Position numbers and translations under genes: made by a program. DNA of 64,000 nt, taken from assembly GCF_000328475.2 (NCBI RefSeq), contig NC_026483.1:682001-746000 (forward strand), read 5' to 3'. Positions 11,045 through 22,416 of this stretch are shown piece by piece. Below the pieces are notes generated by a model, which worked only from the letters and a program-made list of their open reading frames with translations, was not told where the DNA came from and searched no databases. Each line of letters opens with the position of its first letter. Position 1 is the first letter of the stretch. The DNA is from Mycosarcoma maydis. Taxonomy: Eukaryota > Basidiomycota > Ustilaginomycetes > Ustilaginales.

Positions 11045-11584
11045 TCGCTTTTCGGTCCGTTCACTGTAAAATTAGATCCAACATTCAATGGTGACCTTTC
11101 ACGTCTGACTTTAGGGAAGCAAATGCTGTGTTGTACTGGGCCATAGCCTTATGTATAGATCCTTCGGTAGTCTCTTTTGGCTTCATTACGTCCAACATGC
11201 TTCGTGAATGTGCGTGAGTTATTCAAACATCTTGCTCAAGTTGACAAACTGGTCTTGCTCGAGGAGGACATACTGTAGCAATGAAGAGCGACACTCACAC
11301 TCGTGACTAATGAACTGGAATTTGCTCCACGCTGCTGCGCGTGTGGCAGAATTTCTCGAGTGGGTTCCAAAAACCTCAGCAGACACACGCGCCAGAAACA
11401 CACAACATTCTCAATTGCTTCACGTCCCAATTTCTCCAACGCTTCTTACTTGCACTTACACTCCAACTGACCACATTCAGCGAAAGCACAAGCACTTGAA
11501 CAGCGATCGTTAGGTGCATTTCAGCAATCTCATCCGCGCTGTCCTGCCCAAACGGTGCTAGTAAGCACCTGACGCCGTTTCAAG
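11045..11584. other. Spacer between thiolase and acidic-protein genes
   Basis: A 540-bp spacer between two plus-strand genes. It contains a CTCGTGACTAATG relative of the spacer palindrome near 11300. The short frames show nothing recognisable. Confidence 0.55.
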
Positions 11585-13918
11585 ATGGACGAAGATCCCG
11601 ACTTCGATTACGAGATGGAGCCACAGGCAACCTACGCTGTCCTTCAAGGCAGCGCCGAGGAGGCCATGGACGAACTCAGTAGTGAAGGAATGGCCATGTC
11701 CGACGCTGGTTCTCGCTCTGAAGTACTCGAAAAGGCAGATGTAGATTTCAACGATGCCTCAATCCCACGACAGGCAGTCGATCAATACCCAAGCCTCCCC
11801 GATGCGCCGTCTCAAGCCGAAACAGGAGGGATCACTGAGGTCAGCAAGATCCCCTTGGAAGATGCAACACATCCAATCGAAGCCGCGCACGAATTCAACG
11901 ATGAAGCTGTGCTCGAGCATGTCTCGCACTTCGAGGAAAGCGGAGCAACTCGTTCTGACCAAGACGGTGACCACCTTGACGGCAGTGGGCAATCCGACAG
12001 ACATCTGATCGAGCAACGAGCTCGTGGCGTGGAAGAGGAGGAGCATCATGAACAGCATAAAGATGATGGCGTTCTTGCATCACAACGCGACTCAATTGTC
12101 GCGCCTGATCTGGAAGAAAGCGACCAGCTCGATGAGATCAGTGGAGAAGATGTTGCTGAAAATGGAGATCAAGACGAGATTGGGCAGAATGGATATGCAC
12201 ATTACGATGTAGAGAATGGGCAGGATACAGCGATCCGCGTAACCTTTCACGGCCAAGATTTTGTGCTGTTCTCACAATCCGACATCCCGACCTTCCTCGC
12301 GATGCCTTCCAACGGCGAGCAGACAGATTCAACTTATGGTGTCGATGATGTGGTGCATATTGAGGCGCCGGCGCTTCAGATATCGAAAGATGTTCTCTGG
12401 CAGCCCCTTGACAGCTTGTTTGCCGGTCTCAGAGAGAAGAATGCCCTCGGCGATTTCCTCGATGAATCGCACGAACTACACATCGCTTTCCCCGATCTTG
12501 ATCTGGATGTGGCGGAAGACAATCTCTACTGTCGCGAGATCAGTCTGGACGATCTCTTGCAGCTTCACCACGGACTCGGACTGCCAACGAGTCTGCACAT
12601 TCAGGTTCTGGAGCGTCCGCGCTTTATTACAAAGTACAACGAACTTGCACAGCATGTGGCTGGTCTTCTCGCCAACCAGCTGCAGCATAGCAGCGACGAT
12701 GAAGAAGAGGCGGCAAATTCTGGCAATCGGGCGAGGGATGTAGAGGGCGTCGTTGAGCCTGTGCGCGCATCCGAGCGTTTTCAAGCTTCAGTCGGAATTG
12801 CCGCAAAGGGAGCATTCAACAGCCAACACGCAGAAGCGCCGCAAACAAACGGCGATGTAGCGGTCGACCACAATGATGCGCGTGCAACTACAGGCCCTCA
12901 TCGTGCGTCGACATCGCATCTAAGCGCTGTGTCTCAAAATGATGCGTCCGAATACGAGGCAGTGCAAGGAAATGCACATGAAGCAGATGAACACGCTGAC
13001 CCACGCCAAGAAGATCCAGACAACCAGCTCGAGACAAGAGAAGAGGTGGAGGGAGGACTGGAGCAGCCTGCCGGAGAGCTCGATGCCGAGGAGTGGGAAG
13101 ACAAGGAAGGCGTAGTCCTCAGCCATGAAGAAACGGCGGAAGAGAACGGCGAGCCAGCGTCACATGCAGACGGAGATCCTGAAGCGGCACTAGCAGAGGA
13201 GGCGGAAGAAGCATATCAAGCGGCACATGCAGGATCAGAGACGGTCGCAAACGAAGCAGAGGAGAAAGCAGAGGACGAGGATGAGGTGGATGACGTCAGA
13301 GAGCCCGAAGGAGACGAGGAGAAGGAGGAGCATGAACAAGGAGACGGTCAGATGTATGAGAAAGACTATGCAGAGGAGAGGGAAGAGGATGAGGATGAGG
13401 GTGAGGGTGAGGGTGAGGGTGAAGAATATGTCGACGAGGTGGTAGATCAAGGCGAGGACGTGGAGGAGACTTTCTACACAACCGTCAACAGCGGATCCGA
13501 AGCCGAAGAGGACGAACTGGAGGATCCTGAGCATGGCGTGGCGCACAGCTCCGCCTACGTTCAGCCTGCAGATGGTCTTGAAGCCACATACGCAGTTCAG
13601 GGCGCCGAGGATGAGCAAGAGTGGCAAGGTACGTGTGACGCGCCATCTCTAACGGATCTCACTTTGTCGACTGACATGTTCGTACTTGCTTCTCCCCGCA
13701 CTAATCCCGCAGAAGACGAAGCGGAAGAGCAGATCTTCGAGTACACTGAAGATCAGGACGAAAACGACATCGCTCCCGGATCGGCGTCGACACCGTCGAC
13801 GCCGTACCACGCGGGTGCACAACACAAGCGGGGCCTGGATGACGAGGACGAGGACGAGGAAGCCGCTTACGAGCAGGACGACTACGAAGCCGGGAGCAAA
13901 CGTGTCAAGGTGGATTAA
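11585..13918 (+). CDS. Very acidic protein with DUF2420-like domain
   Basis: The uninterrupted frame has 777 residues. Residues about 215-370 are the only ordered-looking part (RVTFHGQDFVLFSQSD, then LWQPLDSLFAGLREK and LDDLLQLHHGLGLPTSLH). They resemble the fungal family of unknown function DUF2420; this match is from memory. The rest is extremely rich in Glu and Asp, with a GAGGGT microsatellite at 13391-13420, and ends in GSKRVKVD, which could act as a basic nuclear signal. An 84-nt stretch (13629-13712) starts GTACGT, contains CTAAC and ends CCGCAG, so it looks like an intron. It has no stop and a length divisible by three; splicing would give 749 residues and continue the acidic run. A nuclear chaperone-like or chromatin role is conceivable but unsupported. 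Confidence 0.8.
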   Translation: MDEDPDFDYEMEPQATYAVLQGSAEEAMDELSSEGMAMSDAGSRSEVLEKADVDFNDASIPRQAVDQYPSLPDAPSQAETGGITEVSKIPLEDATHPIEAAHEFNDEAVLEHVSHFEESGATRSDQDGDHLDGSGQSDRHLIEQRARGVEEEEHHEQHKDDGVLASQRDSIVAPDLEESDQLDEISGEDVAENGDQDEIGQNGYAHYDVENGQDTAIRVTFHGQDFVLFSQSDIPTFLAMPSNGEQTDSTYGVDDVVHIEAPALQISKDVLWQPLDSLFAGLREKNALGDFLDESHELHIAFPDLDLDVAEDNLYCREISLDDLLQLHHGLGLPTSLHIQVLERPRFITKYNELAQHVAGLLANQLQHSSDDEEEAANSGNRARDVEGVVEPVRASERFQASVGIAAKGAFNSQHAEAPQTNGDVAVDHNDARATTGPHRASTSHLSAVSQNDASEYEAVQGNAHEADEHADPRQEDPDNQLETREEVEGGLEQPAGELDAEEWEDKEGVVLSHEETAEENGEPASHADGDPEAALAEEAEEAYQAAHAGSETVANEAEEKAEDEDEVDDVREPEGDEEKEEHEQGDGQMYEKDYAEEREEDEDEGEGEGEGEEYVDEVVDQGEDVEETFYTTVNSGSEAEEDELEDPEHGVAHSSAYVQPADGLEATYAVQGAEDEQEWQGTCDAPSLTDLTLSTDMFVLASPRTNPAEDEAEEQIFEYTEDQDENDIAPGSASTPSTPYHAGAQHKRGLDDEDEDEEAAYEQDDYEAGSKRVKVD

Positions 13919-14714
13919 CATCAGAGTCAATCCTTGCTGCGCTTCTTGTCCTTTCTTTGGCCCGAATGCCTGCATGACACCCGCTACTCTGTCATGCCGC
14001 ACTTCAGAGATCCTTCTTCGCTGGTGATCAAAGTTTTCCAACATCGGGGCGCGCTCTGCGTGGTATCTGCTTGCTACCGTTCTCCCACCCAACCGATTCC
14101 TTTCTACATCATTGTTCATCTCTCTGGATCTCGCCATGGTGTGCTGCCAGATTCAGCCTCGACAACGCCGACGAAACACGGCATCAATTTCGCCAAGTCA
14201 TCATTATCGCTCGACAGCCTTATATCCCGATGGTAAGTTCACCTCGAAAATGCCGTGTCTGCACTATTTTAACCTGACTCCTCCCCGCCAAGCTAAGGCG
14301 AAGCCACAATACCCGCTGAGTCAAGTGCGCGTTCAGCCGTGCAAAAGTCTAGTAGTTATCCGATCTCGCCTTTAAGCGTCACCTGTCGACGTTGCCAAAG
14401 TCGTCAGCATCTCATCCATGTCCGCTTGTTGCCAATTGACCAAACAGGCCACACGCAGGTACATCTGTCACCGTCGCAAAGTGGTCTTTTGAATCATAAA
14501 AGATGTGTGCTTCCGATCTGCCCGATGCAGAGTTTGTGGGTGTTGGCCCGATCGATTCAGGGGTAACATGACCCACCTGTAATTAAGACCTCGATGTGCT
14601 GCAGGGCATCGGAAGTGGCCGGTTGACCGTCGGAATGATCTTCATTAAGCTAACTCGAAAGCAAATGATAATTCCGACGGGGCGTTAATGGAGGTTCGGC
14701 AGCTGCAAGCGAGC

Positions 14715-14716
<2 letters not shown>

Positions 14717-14750
<34 letters not shown>

Positions 14751-14756
14751 AAAAAA
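14717..14756. repeat. (GA)15 microsatellite followed by poly-A
   Basis: Fifteen GA units at 14717-14746 are followed by a run of A up to 14756. The tract is intergenic. Confidence 0.9.
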
Positions 14757-17700
14757 GCTCGGCTAGCTTTCAACTTTTGACCGGCCGTCAGGCGGTGAAA
14801 AATTAAGGCGAGATGAGCGGAGCGTCCGTGATTGCCAACGGCAACTAAATCCTGGCCTAGTTATCTATCAAAGAGGAGCATGACTTCATGCATTACGTAC
14901 TTGCGCGTTTGTGCGAGGCATTGCATTGTTGACATTGGCATTCAAGCCATCTCTGAACTCTTTGTTCTGTTATGGTGCTCAGCTTTGACGCGATCCATTC
15001 GTTCATAGTGTGCAGATCAGCAGGAACACGGACTAGGACAACGAGGGACCAAAAGACCAGCTGATCAGATGTGTCTAGCCAACCTGCTGCTGTCCCTAGA
15101 AAGTTGAGTGAGAGGTAATAATTGCACCCGTGCAGCGCAGCCGTGAAGTGCTGAGCAAGCTGCTTCCGCCTTCGACTCAAAGCTCCAAGAAGACGGGAAA
15201 TGCCGACGGCAAATACGAAGCTGAAAGCAGCGTGTGCGAAAAGCGGGCGCACTCAGCTCGATCAATCGAGTTCGGTGGAACGCTCCACGGACGCCCCGGC
15301 GGCAAAGAGCTGCAAAGCAAATTCAGACGAGTGAGCCAAGACAAAAGGCGCTAAGTTAACAAAAATTATATGTGAGTGATTATAACATGTGTTGCAGCAT
15401 ACAAACGCCAAGGTGAAGCTTTACGGCTGGTTGTGCCGAAAGTCATTGTCAACCTTTCGGAACGCACTACACCCGATGTGTTCAGGCATGCCGAAGCTTG
15501 GGAGAAATGTCAAAGTTCGATTCGCACAAACTTTGCTGGACATTGAGCAGTCATAGGATAAGACATGCAATCATGAATAGGCGGACGGCCTACACGCATC
15601 AAAAGACGGTCAGCCTGGGGCTTGGAGCAAAAGAGTGGCTTGGAGATGAAATCACGAATGTAGATGGCAATAACTATACGTGACGTAATAACTAGCAGCT
15701 GCAGACTTACACAGCACTACTGATAAATGAGGGTCTGGCAGCGGCAAGAGCAGATAGGACAACCAACGTTAACTTACGTTAGCTAGAGGGTGCTCGGCAG
15801 CGAGAAATCAGAATCGTAAATGTAGAAAAACGAGTGTGAAAAGACAAGGAGAACGGCAGCCGATGTGGGCCATGTCTCAATGAGAACTCTGGCGTCAAAG
15901 AAAAGACAAATATATCAGCCTTCGCGAAATTATTTGGCTTATCGTCTGACTCGGATAACCAACTTCGGCTGCTCTTGGGTCAGCCAAACATGGAAGTTGA
16001 ACTCCGCAAGATTCTCTCACACAATCGGCGAGTGTGGGTAACAAGAAACATTCGTGATTGATCTTTGGTGACATGCACATTCAGTACAAGCCTTGAATGG
16101 CGAGTGGTGCTGCTGACATGTCGAGAAAGTCACAATGTTCAACTCATCCGATCCACAATAGCATCGAGGTGGCGCAGGTGTGTGAACATAATCCTTCGAT
16201 CGGCTCCCTTACTTGATGGGTCAAGGGTATGAGCTTCCGCTTCATTGCAAAGTGGCTTCTGCGATTCAGCTCACAGCACCGGCGAGTTCAACTCGGGATT
16301 GTTGAAGACCCTAGTAGTCAAGCCGCAATGATTCGATCCGCAATACTGGCCAAAGGGAAGGTGGTGATAAACACGAATGGATGAAAGGAAATATCATCAC
16401 GGCAAGGCAGTTGAGAACTGGTAACAGTGGGATGCGACGGCGGTTGGCGGTTGCGCCGAGCCGGAACCTAACGGAATTTGAGAAGCCGAACAACCAAGCA
16501 TTGAGCGTCTAGACCGCGCAGTCCGGGTTGCTCAACAGCAGCAACCTTCGGCGACTGCCTGCCTCTTGCCGAGGAAGAGGTGTTCATCATCTCATCGTGT
16601 TGCTGAGAATTCGTGCGATCCGATCCCATCCGCCTCCTCAGCCCTGTGATTTTAGGATAGGCTTACAAGGTAGACGATAGTGGGTGTGGAACTTGGTGGT
16701 GGTCAAGGTTCAACAACATTAGCTGGGAAATGGCAATGCTGGGATTGCTGACCAAGTCTCTGGTTCTCTTCTGTAGATTCGCTCCAGTGCAAACAAAAGT
16801 CAAACGAGATCAAAAGGAACCCACAGAACATCCGCCGTCCGTTTGTTCTATGAGGGAATGCCGGGAGCGTTGCATTGGCTGAACGGCAAAATCGGGTCAA
16901 AGAGTCTCGCCGACGCGACACGATCTGATAGGCGCTTCCAGGTTGAATATCTGAAACCATCACGAATCAGCAGCTAGATTCGGGTGCAACGATCTGTGTC
17001 CGCGACTCGTTTTGAGTTGGGGACAACTCGAGAAACGATTCTAACAAGGTTGGATATGTCATGAGAAGATCGGCTCTCATGCTCATGCGTGATCTGAAAG
17101 TGCTAATGAAATCGGCCTAAAGACTGAAATCCGGAGGCTTTGCATGTTTGAAGCACAGACCCGAAGCAGTGCATCTCGACCCAGCTTATATCAGTTACGC
17201 TGTTAATCACGTCAGTGAGACCAAAGCTGCCCCTCGAATCATTCGTCTTCTGATGAGCATCTGATCGAGAACCGCTGCCGGTTTCAACCGTTCATTTCGT
17301 TTTGTTTTCGCTGGATGAGGCCGTCCAGAAGCTTTTTAGAGAGTCACCGACGATCAGTTCGAGACCCACATCAACAGTCGTGGTCAACAAGGGAAAGGGC
17401 GTGCGTGCTGTTTCGGTAGCCAAGCGAGCTGCAGCTGAGTATGAGTTCAACTTTTGTAGTTCATGCGTACCAGTAAATTTTAAAAAAAGAAAATTAAAAT
17501 TGGGTCACTGAAATTCAATCTTGCCAACCTGACGCGTAGACTCTGGCAGCGAATTGACCGTCTGCAAATCGCGCTGAATGGTGCTCCTCACTCACGGTTC
17601 GCAGCACTCGGGGCGTGACCGCGCAACTCCTGCGTAGCCAAGGCGTGATTGGATGGCCAGCACGTTCCATGTCTGATCACCAAACAATGACCATCAGGTT

Positions 17701-18227
17701 TTCGAACCTAATCACAAGTCTGACCTCCTTTTTTCGTATGTATTCACATTCTCCTGAGGTGCGAAACATGCAAGTAGCCGATAGAGATGGCGTGCAGAAA
17801 GATAAGCGATCGGCTGCAAGGATCGAAAGAAGACACGGATCTTCGGATGGTGACCAGCTGTGACTGTATGCTAGTGTGGAAGGGTGAGGTATGGAATGCC
17901 AATTGTGCTCATTGGAAGGCAAAAGGAAGGGCGGACGAGTCGGGCGTTGAACCACAGCTGCAGTTGCAATGCTGGAGCCTTCTGATTCCCCACATCACAG
18001 CATTCTATTCACGACTCACGACTGGCCTTGAATTATCTTGCCATTTTCAGCGGCTTCTAGAAAGGGTAATTCGGTGCGCATCCTGGTTTTCCTGTATTGT
18101 GCTGTACCGTACTGTACACAAATTAAACTTTGTCTCAGAACAAACAAAAACAAAGCTGCGGCGCCTCTTTCCAGAGACTGACAATGTGCCGGACAAGTAT
18201 CCCGTCGGCTGCGGCTCGAGCCACAAC

Positions 18228-18300
18228 CCTCTGGGCTATCTGTTTTAAACAGACGGCAAGACATCCTCTGGGCTATGTGGTTTAAACAGACGGCAAGACA
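18228..18300. repeat. Tandem duplication, 2 x 36 nt
   Basis: CCTCTGGGCTAT... at 18228-18263 is repeated at 18265-18300, separated by one T. Only two of 36 positions differ. Each copy contains the core TTTAAACAGACGG; in the first copy CTGTTTTAAACAG is nearly palindromic. Confidence 0.9.
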
Positions 18301-18905
18301 CCCCCTGCGTGATGTCTGATTTGTCGTGAGCAAAGGATTCATGTTTGCCATTGGCGTTTCGTCACTGTAATGCACACTTGCTGTCTTGTACACACATTGT
18401 GTCAGCATGAGAGCGGTGGCATCGTCAGGTGCGCAGAGTGACAAGGTAAAGTACATTGTCTCCCGGAGCTGTCCGGGTCTAATCAAGAATTGCGAATTTA
18501 TCTTTTCTTGACCCCTGAAGCTGGTCTATCGTTCGAGTTTGGTCCTGCAACTGAGCTCAGAGGTATCGATCCCAAGTGAGCGCGTTACCACTGAACTTCG
18601 GAACCTCTTGCGTGCTTGCCCAGAGCGACGCACGTTCATTTCACCTCCTCTGGGATCTTGCTTGTCTGGGCTCTACGCTCGCAATTGTTACTGTTCCCTG
18701 CTCTGTCATTTTCCGACTTTAAGTGACGGACAATATCCTCTGTACCATAACAAGTTTGAACTTAGCACCGACATGCAAGCAGCCTCGCGGTTTTCTGAGC
18801 GTGTGGTTCTGTAGGACAGGCGGAAGAGCATGCATCCAAGCAACACTCGTCCAAGAAATCAAACAAAGCAAGTGACGTGCACGTTTCCTGATCAGGCCTT
18901 CCATC

Positions 18906-18980
18906 CATTTTTTATTTTATCATTTATTATTTTTATAATATAAGAATATGTTGATGTTTTATTATTTTTTTTAAAAAAAA
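18906..18980. other. AT-rich block
   Basis: About 75 nt composed almost only of A and T, ending in runs of T and A, within otherwise GC-balanced DNA. Possible roles include a replication origin element, a nucleosome-free promoter tract or a degenerate insertion; none is shown. Confidence 0.7.
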
Positions 18981-20344
18981 TGGTTCTCATCTGGTACACA
19001 GATGATGCAAGCGCTCTGCCTTGCTTCCTTACCTTGGGTTTTGGCGTCTTTCTTTGTTTTCTCCGTCCGCCCAAACGGACACGCACTGTTCGACTGCGCT
19101 CAGCTTCTTTCGACCTTGTCTCATGCATCCTCCCTCGGCTATCTGTGGTCAAGGTCTTTTGGTCTCTCTGTGTCTCTCGCTTTCCCTTCTGTTCTCGACC
19201 CTCTCGTCTCGCTTGCCTGTCAAGGCGCTCTGATGCCAAACAGTGAATCTTTCTCGCGTCACTCAGCTTCTCACTCTGGCCGTTCTTCTTCCTGTTTTCT
19301 TCACCACTTTGCTTCTTGGCCATCGTCCAAGCGCCAATCAGCATCACGCTGGCGAAATCGTGTCTCTGTCCGAAAGTGCGGCTTGATACGCGCCCTATGC
19401 AAATGGTTGTCCCTGTTGAGTCTCCCACAACCAGTCCGATCCTTCGTGCGTGATCCCTGGATCGCAATCTCCCACCCAACCTGCCTCGTTTCGTTGCTGT
19501 AGAACCGACCACAGAACAGGTGTTCGGCTCAGGGAACGCATATCATGATTGTTTGCATACAGTGCTCGCTTGTGCTGCATCAACTCCGCCCGCAGACTTC
19601 TCTGCCGACTAAGAGAGGCTGTCCGCTGGAGCTCTTCCGGGCTTCGACATTGTCGAGCTTGCTGTCCTTGGAACCATCCCCGGTCAGCTCTTCTTCATAA
19701 AACTCGGAAGGCATATCGGCAAGAATCCCTCCCCCCTTTCCCTACTCCTCATCGACACCTTTCCTCTCCTCCGCCATCAACTGTATCATATTGTCAACTT
19801 CCCTCCCTCTTTCAAAGAGTGTCTCCCATCATCTTATCCTCAGCCTCCTTACACTGACAGCCCTCCAATTCCGAAGGCGTCGCTCGGACCGCTTCTTGAT
19901 TCGCCGCCTGCTTCGCGCATCTGACGAATCCATCTGCCATCTGCTATCGCGTCAACTGCGCGCTTCGCCCCGCTTTACTCGTCGCTGGCCCGGCAGAGCT
20001 TGCATCTGTGCACCATTTCGAGGCTTGAGCACAGATTGACTCGACGCTCGCGAGGCCCCCTTCGCATTGTTTTGCTCAGACCTCTACAACCTCTCTTGAC
20101 CCACCCCACCGGCTCATTTGACTAACGCGGCTGTATAGCAGACGCGCGAAACCTCTCTTGTCGATCTAAGGTATCTATTGTGTGGTCATCCACGCGCCCT
20201 GTCTCCTGTACTAGCGGCTGCTCTCGTGCGCATATCCGCCAGCTAGGCTGTTCTAATCGCCACGTCGAGTCGCTCAGACGTTTAGGCACCCTCTGCACCA
20301 TAAAGCAGCCTTCGGTTGCTTGGCCACCCCCATTGTCTGCCCGA

Positions 20345-22249
20345 ATGCTTCGTACACACCAAGAACCAGCGCCGGCACACACTTCGCTCAAGCGCGTCAA
20401 CGACGAGGCAAACACAGGCTTGCACGCCGCCTCCCTTCTCAACACCCAACACAGCGCCGATCACTCGTCGCTCTTTTGGCCCTCATCCGACGCCTCGTCT
20501 GCTTTGTCTTCCTCGGTAGTGCTTGTCGATTCGACGCCCAAGACCGGATCTCATCTTGCTCTCGACAACATCCCGGCTCACTCGGGCACTGATTTCCTCC
20601 AAATTGGCCTCGCATCTTTGGACGGCGATCTTTCTACCTCCTCTGGTCCTCCTTCGGCTACCACAACCAGTGGCACCGACAGCCTCGTCTTTACGACCTC
20701 AAGCAACCCGGGCGACCAGTCATCCCCAGCCATGAGTTCCAGCAGCAACTATAACTTTGAGACGCCTTCCCTACACCAAGTTTCGGCGCTCACAGCCCCC
20801 TTTGCCACCTCTTCGCCCAACGTCGGCAGCGTCGGTAATGCCGATGGTAATGCTGCCAAAACGTCTCCATCGCAGAACGAGCCGAGTTGGTACCATGCAA
20901 ACTCGCACGATAAGAAGCCCTATGACGGCCCCTCTGATTCCACGAGTTCGAGCATTCACACTCCTTACTCATACAAGAGCAACACCGCAGCAAGCGCCCA
21001 TCAGGCACAACAGACGCAATCGGGTTACTACAATGACCATGACTACCATGGACATGGCGCACACCCGGGCGTGTCTCAGTACTTCCAGCATCGTGCCTCG
21101 ATCTCGGGCCCCCTCATGGACTCGACACCTTACGCAGAACGCTATGAGAGTGCCGCAGCCGCACAAGCACCGGCGCCTCCGCGTGTTCATGGTCTAGCAG
21201 CCTGGGAAAACGCTTCCGGATCTGCACGCCCACACACGGCCGATGGCCTTTTTGGCCAGTTCGGTTCGGTGGGGACCCACGATGCATCTGCAGACTCTTC
21301 GATCATCAATCCTGTTGCATCTAGCTCGCGATCCTACACTCCTGGAGCTCACGCTGCCGCTCTCGATGCCTACTACGCACAGCGACGCATGTCCATGCCC
21401 GATCCTTCGGTTGCCGGAGGAGGCAGCAAAGTGTTTTCTTACATGACATCGGGTGAGGATGGTGCCATGAGTTCATCATCGTCCGGCATCAACTCGGGTT
21501 CACACGGCTATGGCGGCCACTACTTTGGCGGCGGCTACAGTGCTGGTGCCAGCAAGAAGCGTCCTCGACGTCGCTACGACGAGATCGAACGCCTCTACCC
21601 TTGCAGCTGGCCCGGCTGCACCAAGAGCTATGGTACGCTCAACCACCTCAATGCGCACGTCGCCATGCAGAAGCACGGACCCAAACGCTCGCCCAGCGAA
21701 TTCAAGGACATGCGCAAGGCATGGCGCAAGCAGAAAAAGGAAGAGGAGCACCGACGACAATCGCGACAGATGAGCTTGACCGAGCAATCACTCCGTCCCA
21801 GTTACAGCAGCTCAAGCTTCGCCGGCTTGCCCTCGAGCGAGCTCGTCGGCAGCACTTCTGGCAACGCTTCGGTGCTTCCGATTGCGCCACCGCCTGCCTT
21901 GAGCGGCGTTGGTCTGCCAGGCATCGGCCAGATGCCTAGTTCGCTGGCCCATCTCAGCCGGTACAGCATGTCGTCTGCATCCTCCACTCACAATACCAAC
22001 CCTAATCAGCAGTCGCCTTTCTACCTCAACGGTGCATCGGCTGACGCTGGCCTCCACTCGGCTGCCTCTTCCCATGCTCACGCTGCCAGCACCAGCGCCC
22101 CGCCTCTGCAGTACTCGAACGGCAATGATAGCAGCAGGCTCGGCTACGCCTCGTCGTCCAGTGTCGCACCTGCCGCCACCGGCAATGCTAACCCGCAGTA
22201 TTCCAACTTTGGTGCCTACCTCCACGCCCACCGTGGTAGTGTTCAGTAG
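20345..22249 (+). CDS. C2H2 zinc-finger transcription factor, Con7-like
   Basis: The protein has 634 residues counted from the first in-frame ATG (20345); the frame is open further upstream but only from a GTG. It has a single zinc finger at about 418-444 with C420, C425, H438 and H444 (YPCSWPGC, then LNHLNAHVAMQKH). A basic RPRRRYDEIERLY segment precedes it and a charged helix-like stretch (FKDMRKAWRKQKKEEE) follows. From memory, this combination is that of the filamentous-fungus regulator Con7 (needed for conidial morphology and appressorium formation in Magnaporthe) and its relatives. The flanking regions are Ser/Ala/Gln-rich and probably disordered activation segments. The long pyrimidine-rich upstream region suggests an elaborate promoter or leader. 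Target genes are unknown. Confidence 0.85.
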   Translation: MLRTHQEPAPAHTSLKRVNDEANTGLHAASLLNTQHSADHSSLFWPSSDASSALSSSVVLVDSTPKTGSHLALDNIPAHSGTDFLQIGLASLDGDLSTSSGPPSATTTSGTDSLVFTTSSNPGDQSSPAMSSSSNYNFETPSLHQVSALTAPFATSSPNVGSVGNADGNAAKTSPSQNEPSWYHANSHDKKPYDGPSDSTSSSIHTPYSYKSNTAASAHQAQQTQSGYYNDHDYHGHGAHPGVSQYFQHRASISGPLMDSTPYAERYESAAAAQAPAPPRVHGLAAWENASGSARPHTADGLFGQFGSVGTHDASADSSIINPVASSSRSYTPGAHAAALDAYYAQRRMSMPDPSVAGGGSKVFSYMTSGEDGAMSSSSSGINSGSHGYGGHYFGGGYSAGASKKRPRRRYDEIERLYPCSWPGCTKSYGTLNHLNAHVAMQKHGPKRSPSEFKDMRKAWRKQKKEEEHRRQSRQMSLTEQSLRPSYSSSSFAGLPSSELVGSTSGNASVLPIAPPPALSGVGLPGIGQMPSSLAHLSRYSMSSASSTHNTNPNQQSPFYLNGASADAGLHSAASSHAHAASTSAPPLQYSNGNDSSRLGYASSSSVAPAATGNANPQYSNFGAYLHAHRGSVQ

Positions 22250-22316
22250 TCTGTTCGGATTTGTTTTAATATTTTCCTCGCAACGGATAACCCCGTTTTG
22301 TCCCTGTCCAACCATG

Positions 22317-22416
22317 NNNNNNNNNNNNNNNNNNNNNNNNNNNNNNNNNNNNNNNNNNNNNNNNNNNNNNNNNNNNNNNNNNNNNNNNNNNNNNNNNNNN
22401 NNNNNNNNNNNNNNNN
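22317..22416. other. Assembly gap (100 N)
   Basis: Exactly 100 N. A round number usually marks a gap of unknown size. It lies between two convergent genes and removes the 3' end of the minus-strand one. Confidence 0.98.

Larger units (their letters stand above)
13919..20344. other. 6.4-kb gene-free region with long pyrimidine-rich leader
   Basis: No frame on either strand shows a domain, signal peptide plus plausible mature part, or good codon use. Contents that can be named are a GA microsatellite (14717-14756), copies of the TCACGA-type motif (for example near 15651 and 16048), a tandem duplication (18228-18300), an AT-rich block (18906-18980) and, from about 19050 to the next gene, strongly pyrimidine-rich DNA that probably is the promoter and 5' leader of the C2H2 regulator. 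A non-coding RNA could be present but cannot be seen from sequence alone. Confidence 0.6.

Noticed and set aside
19002..19502. 166-codon plus-strand frame
   Set aside because: It lies in the same pyrimidine-rich region, is rich in Ser, Leu and Cys and has no family resemblance; more likely leader DNA.
18892..19512. 206-codon minus-strand frame, rich in Arg and Lys
   Set aside because: It is the antisense of a pyrimidine-rich stretch, has no domain and ends in the AT-rich block; composition alone explains its length.
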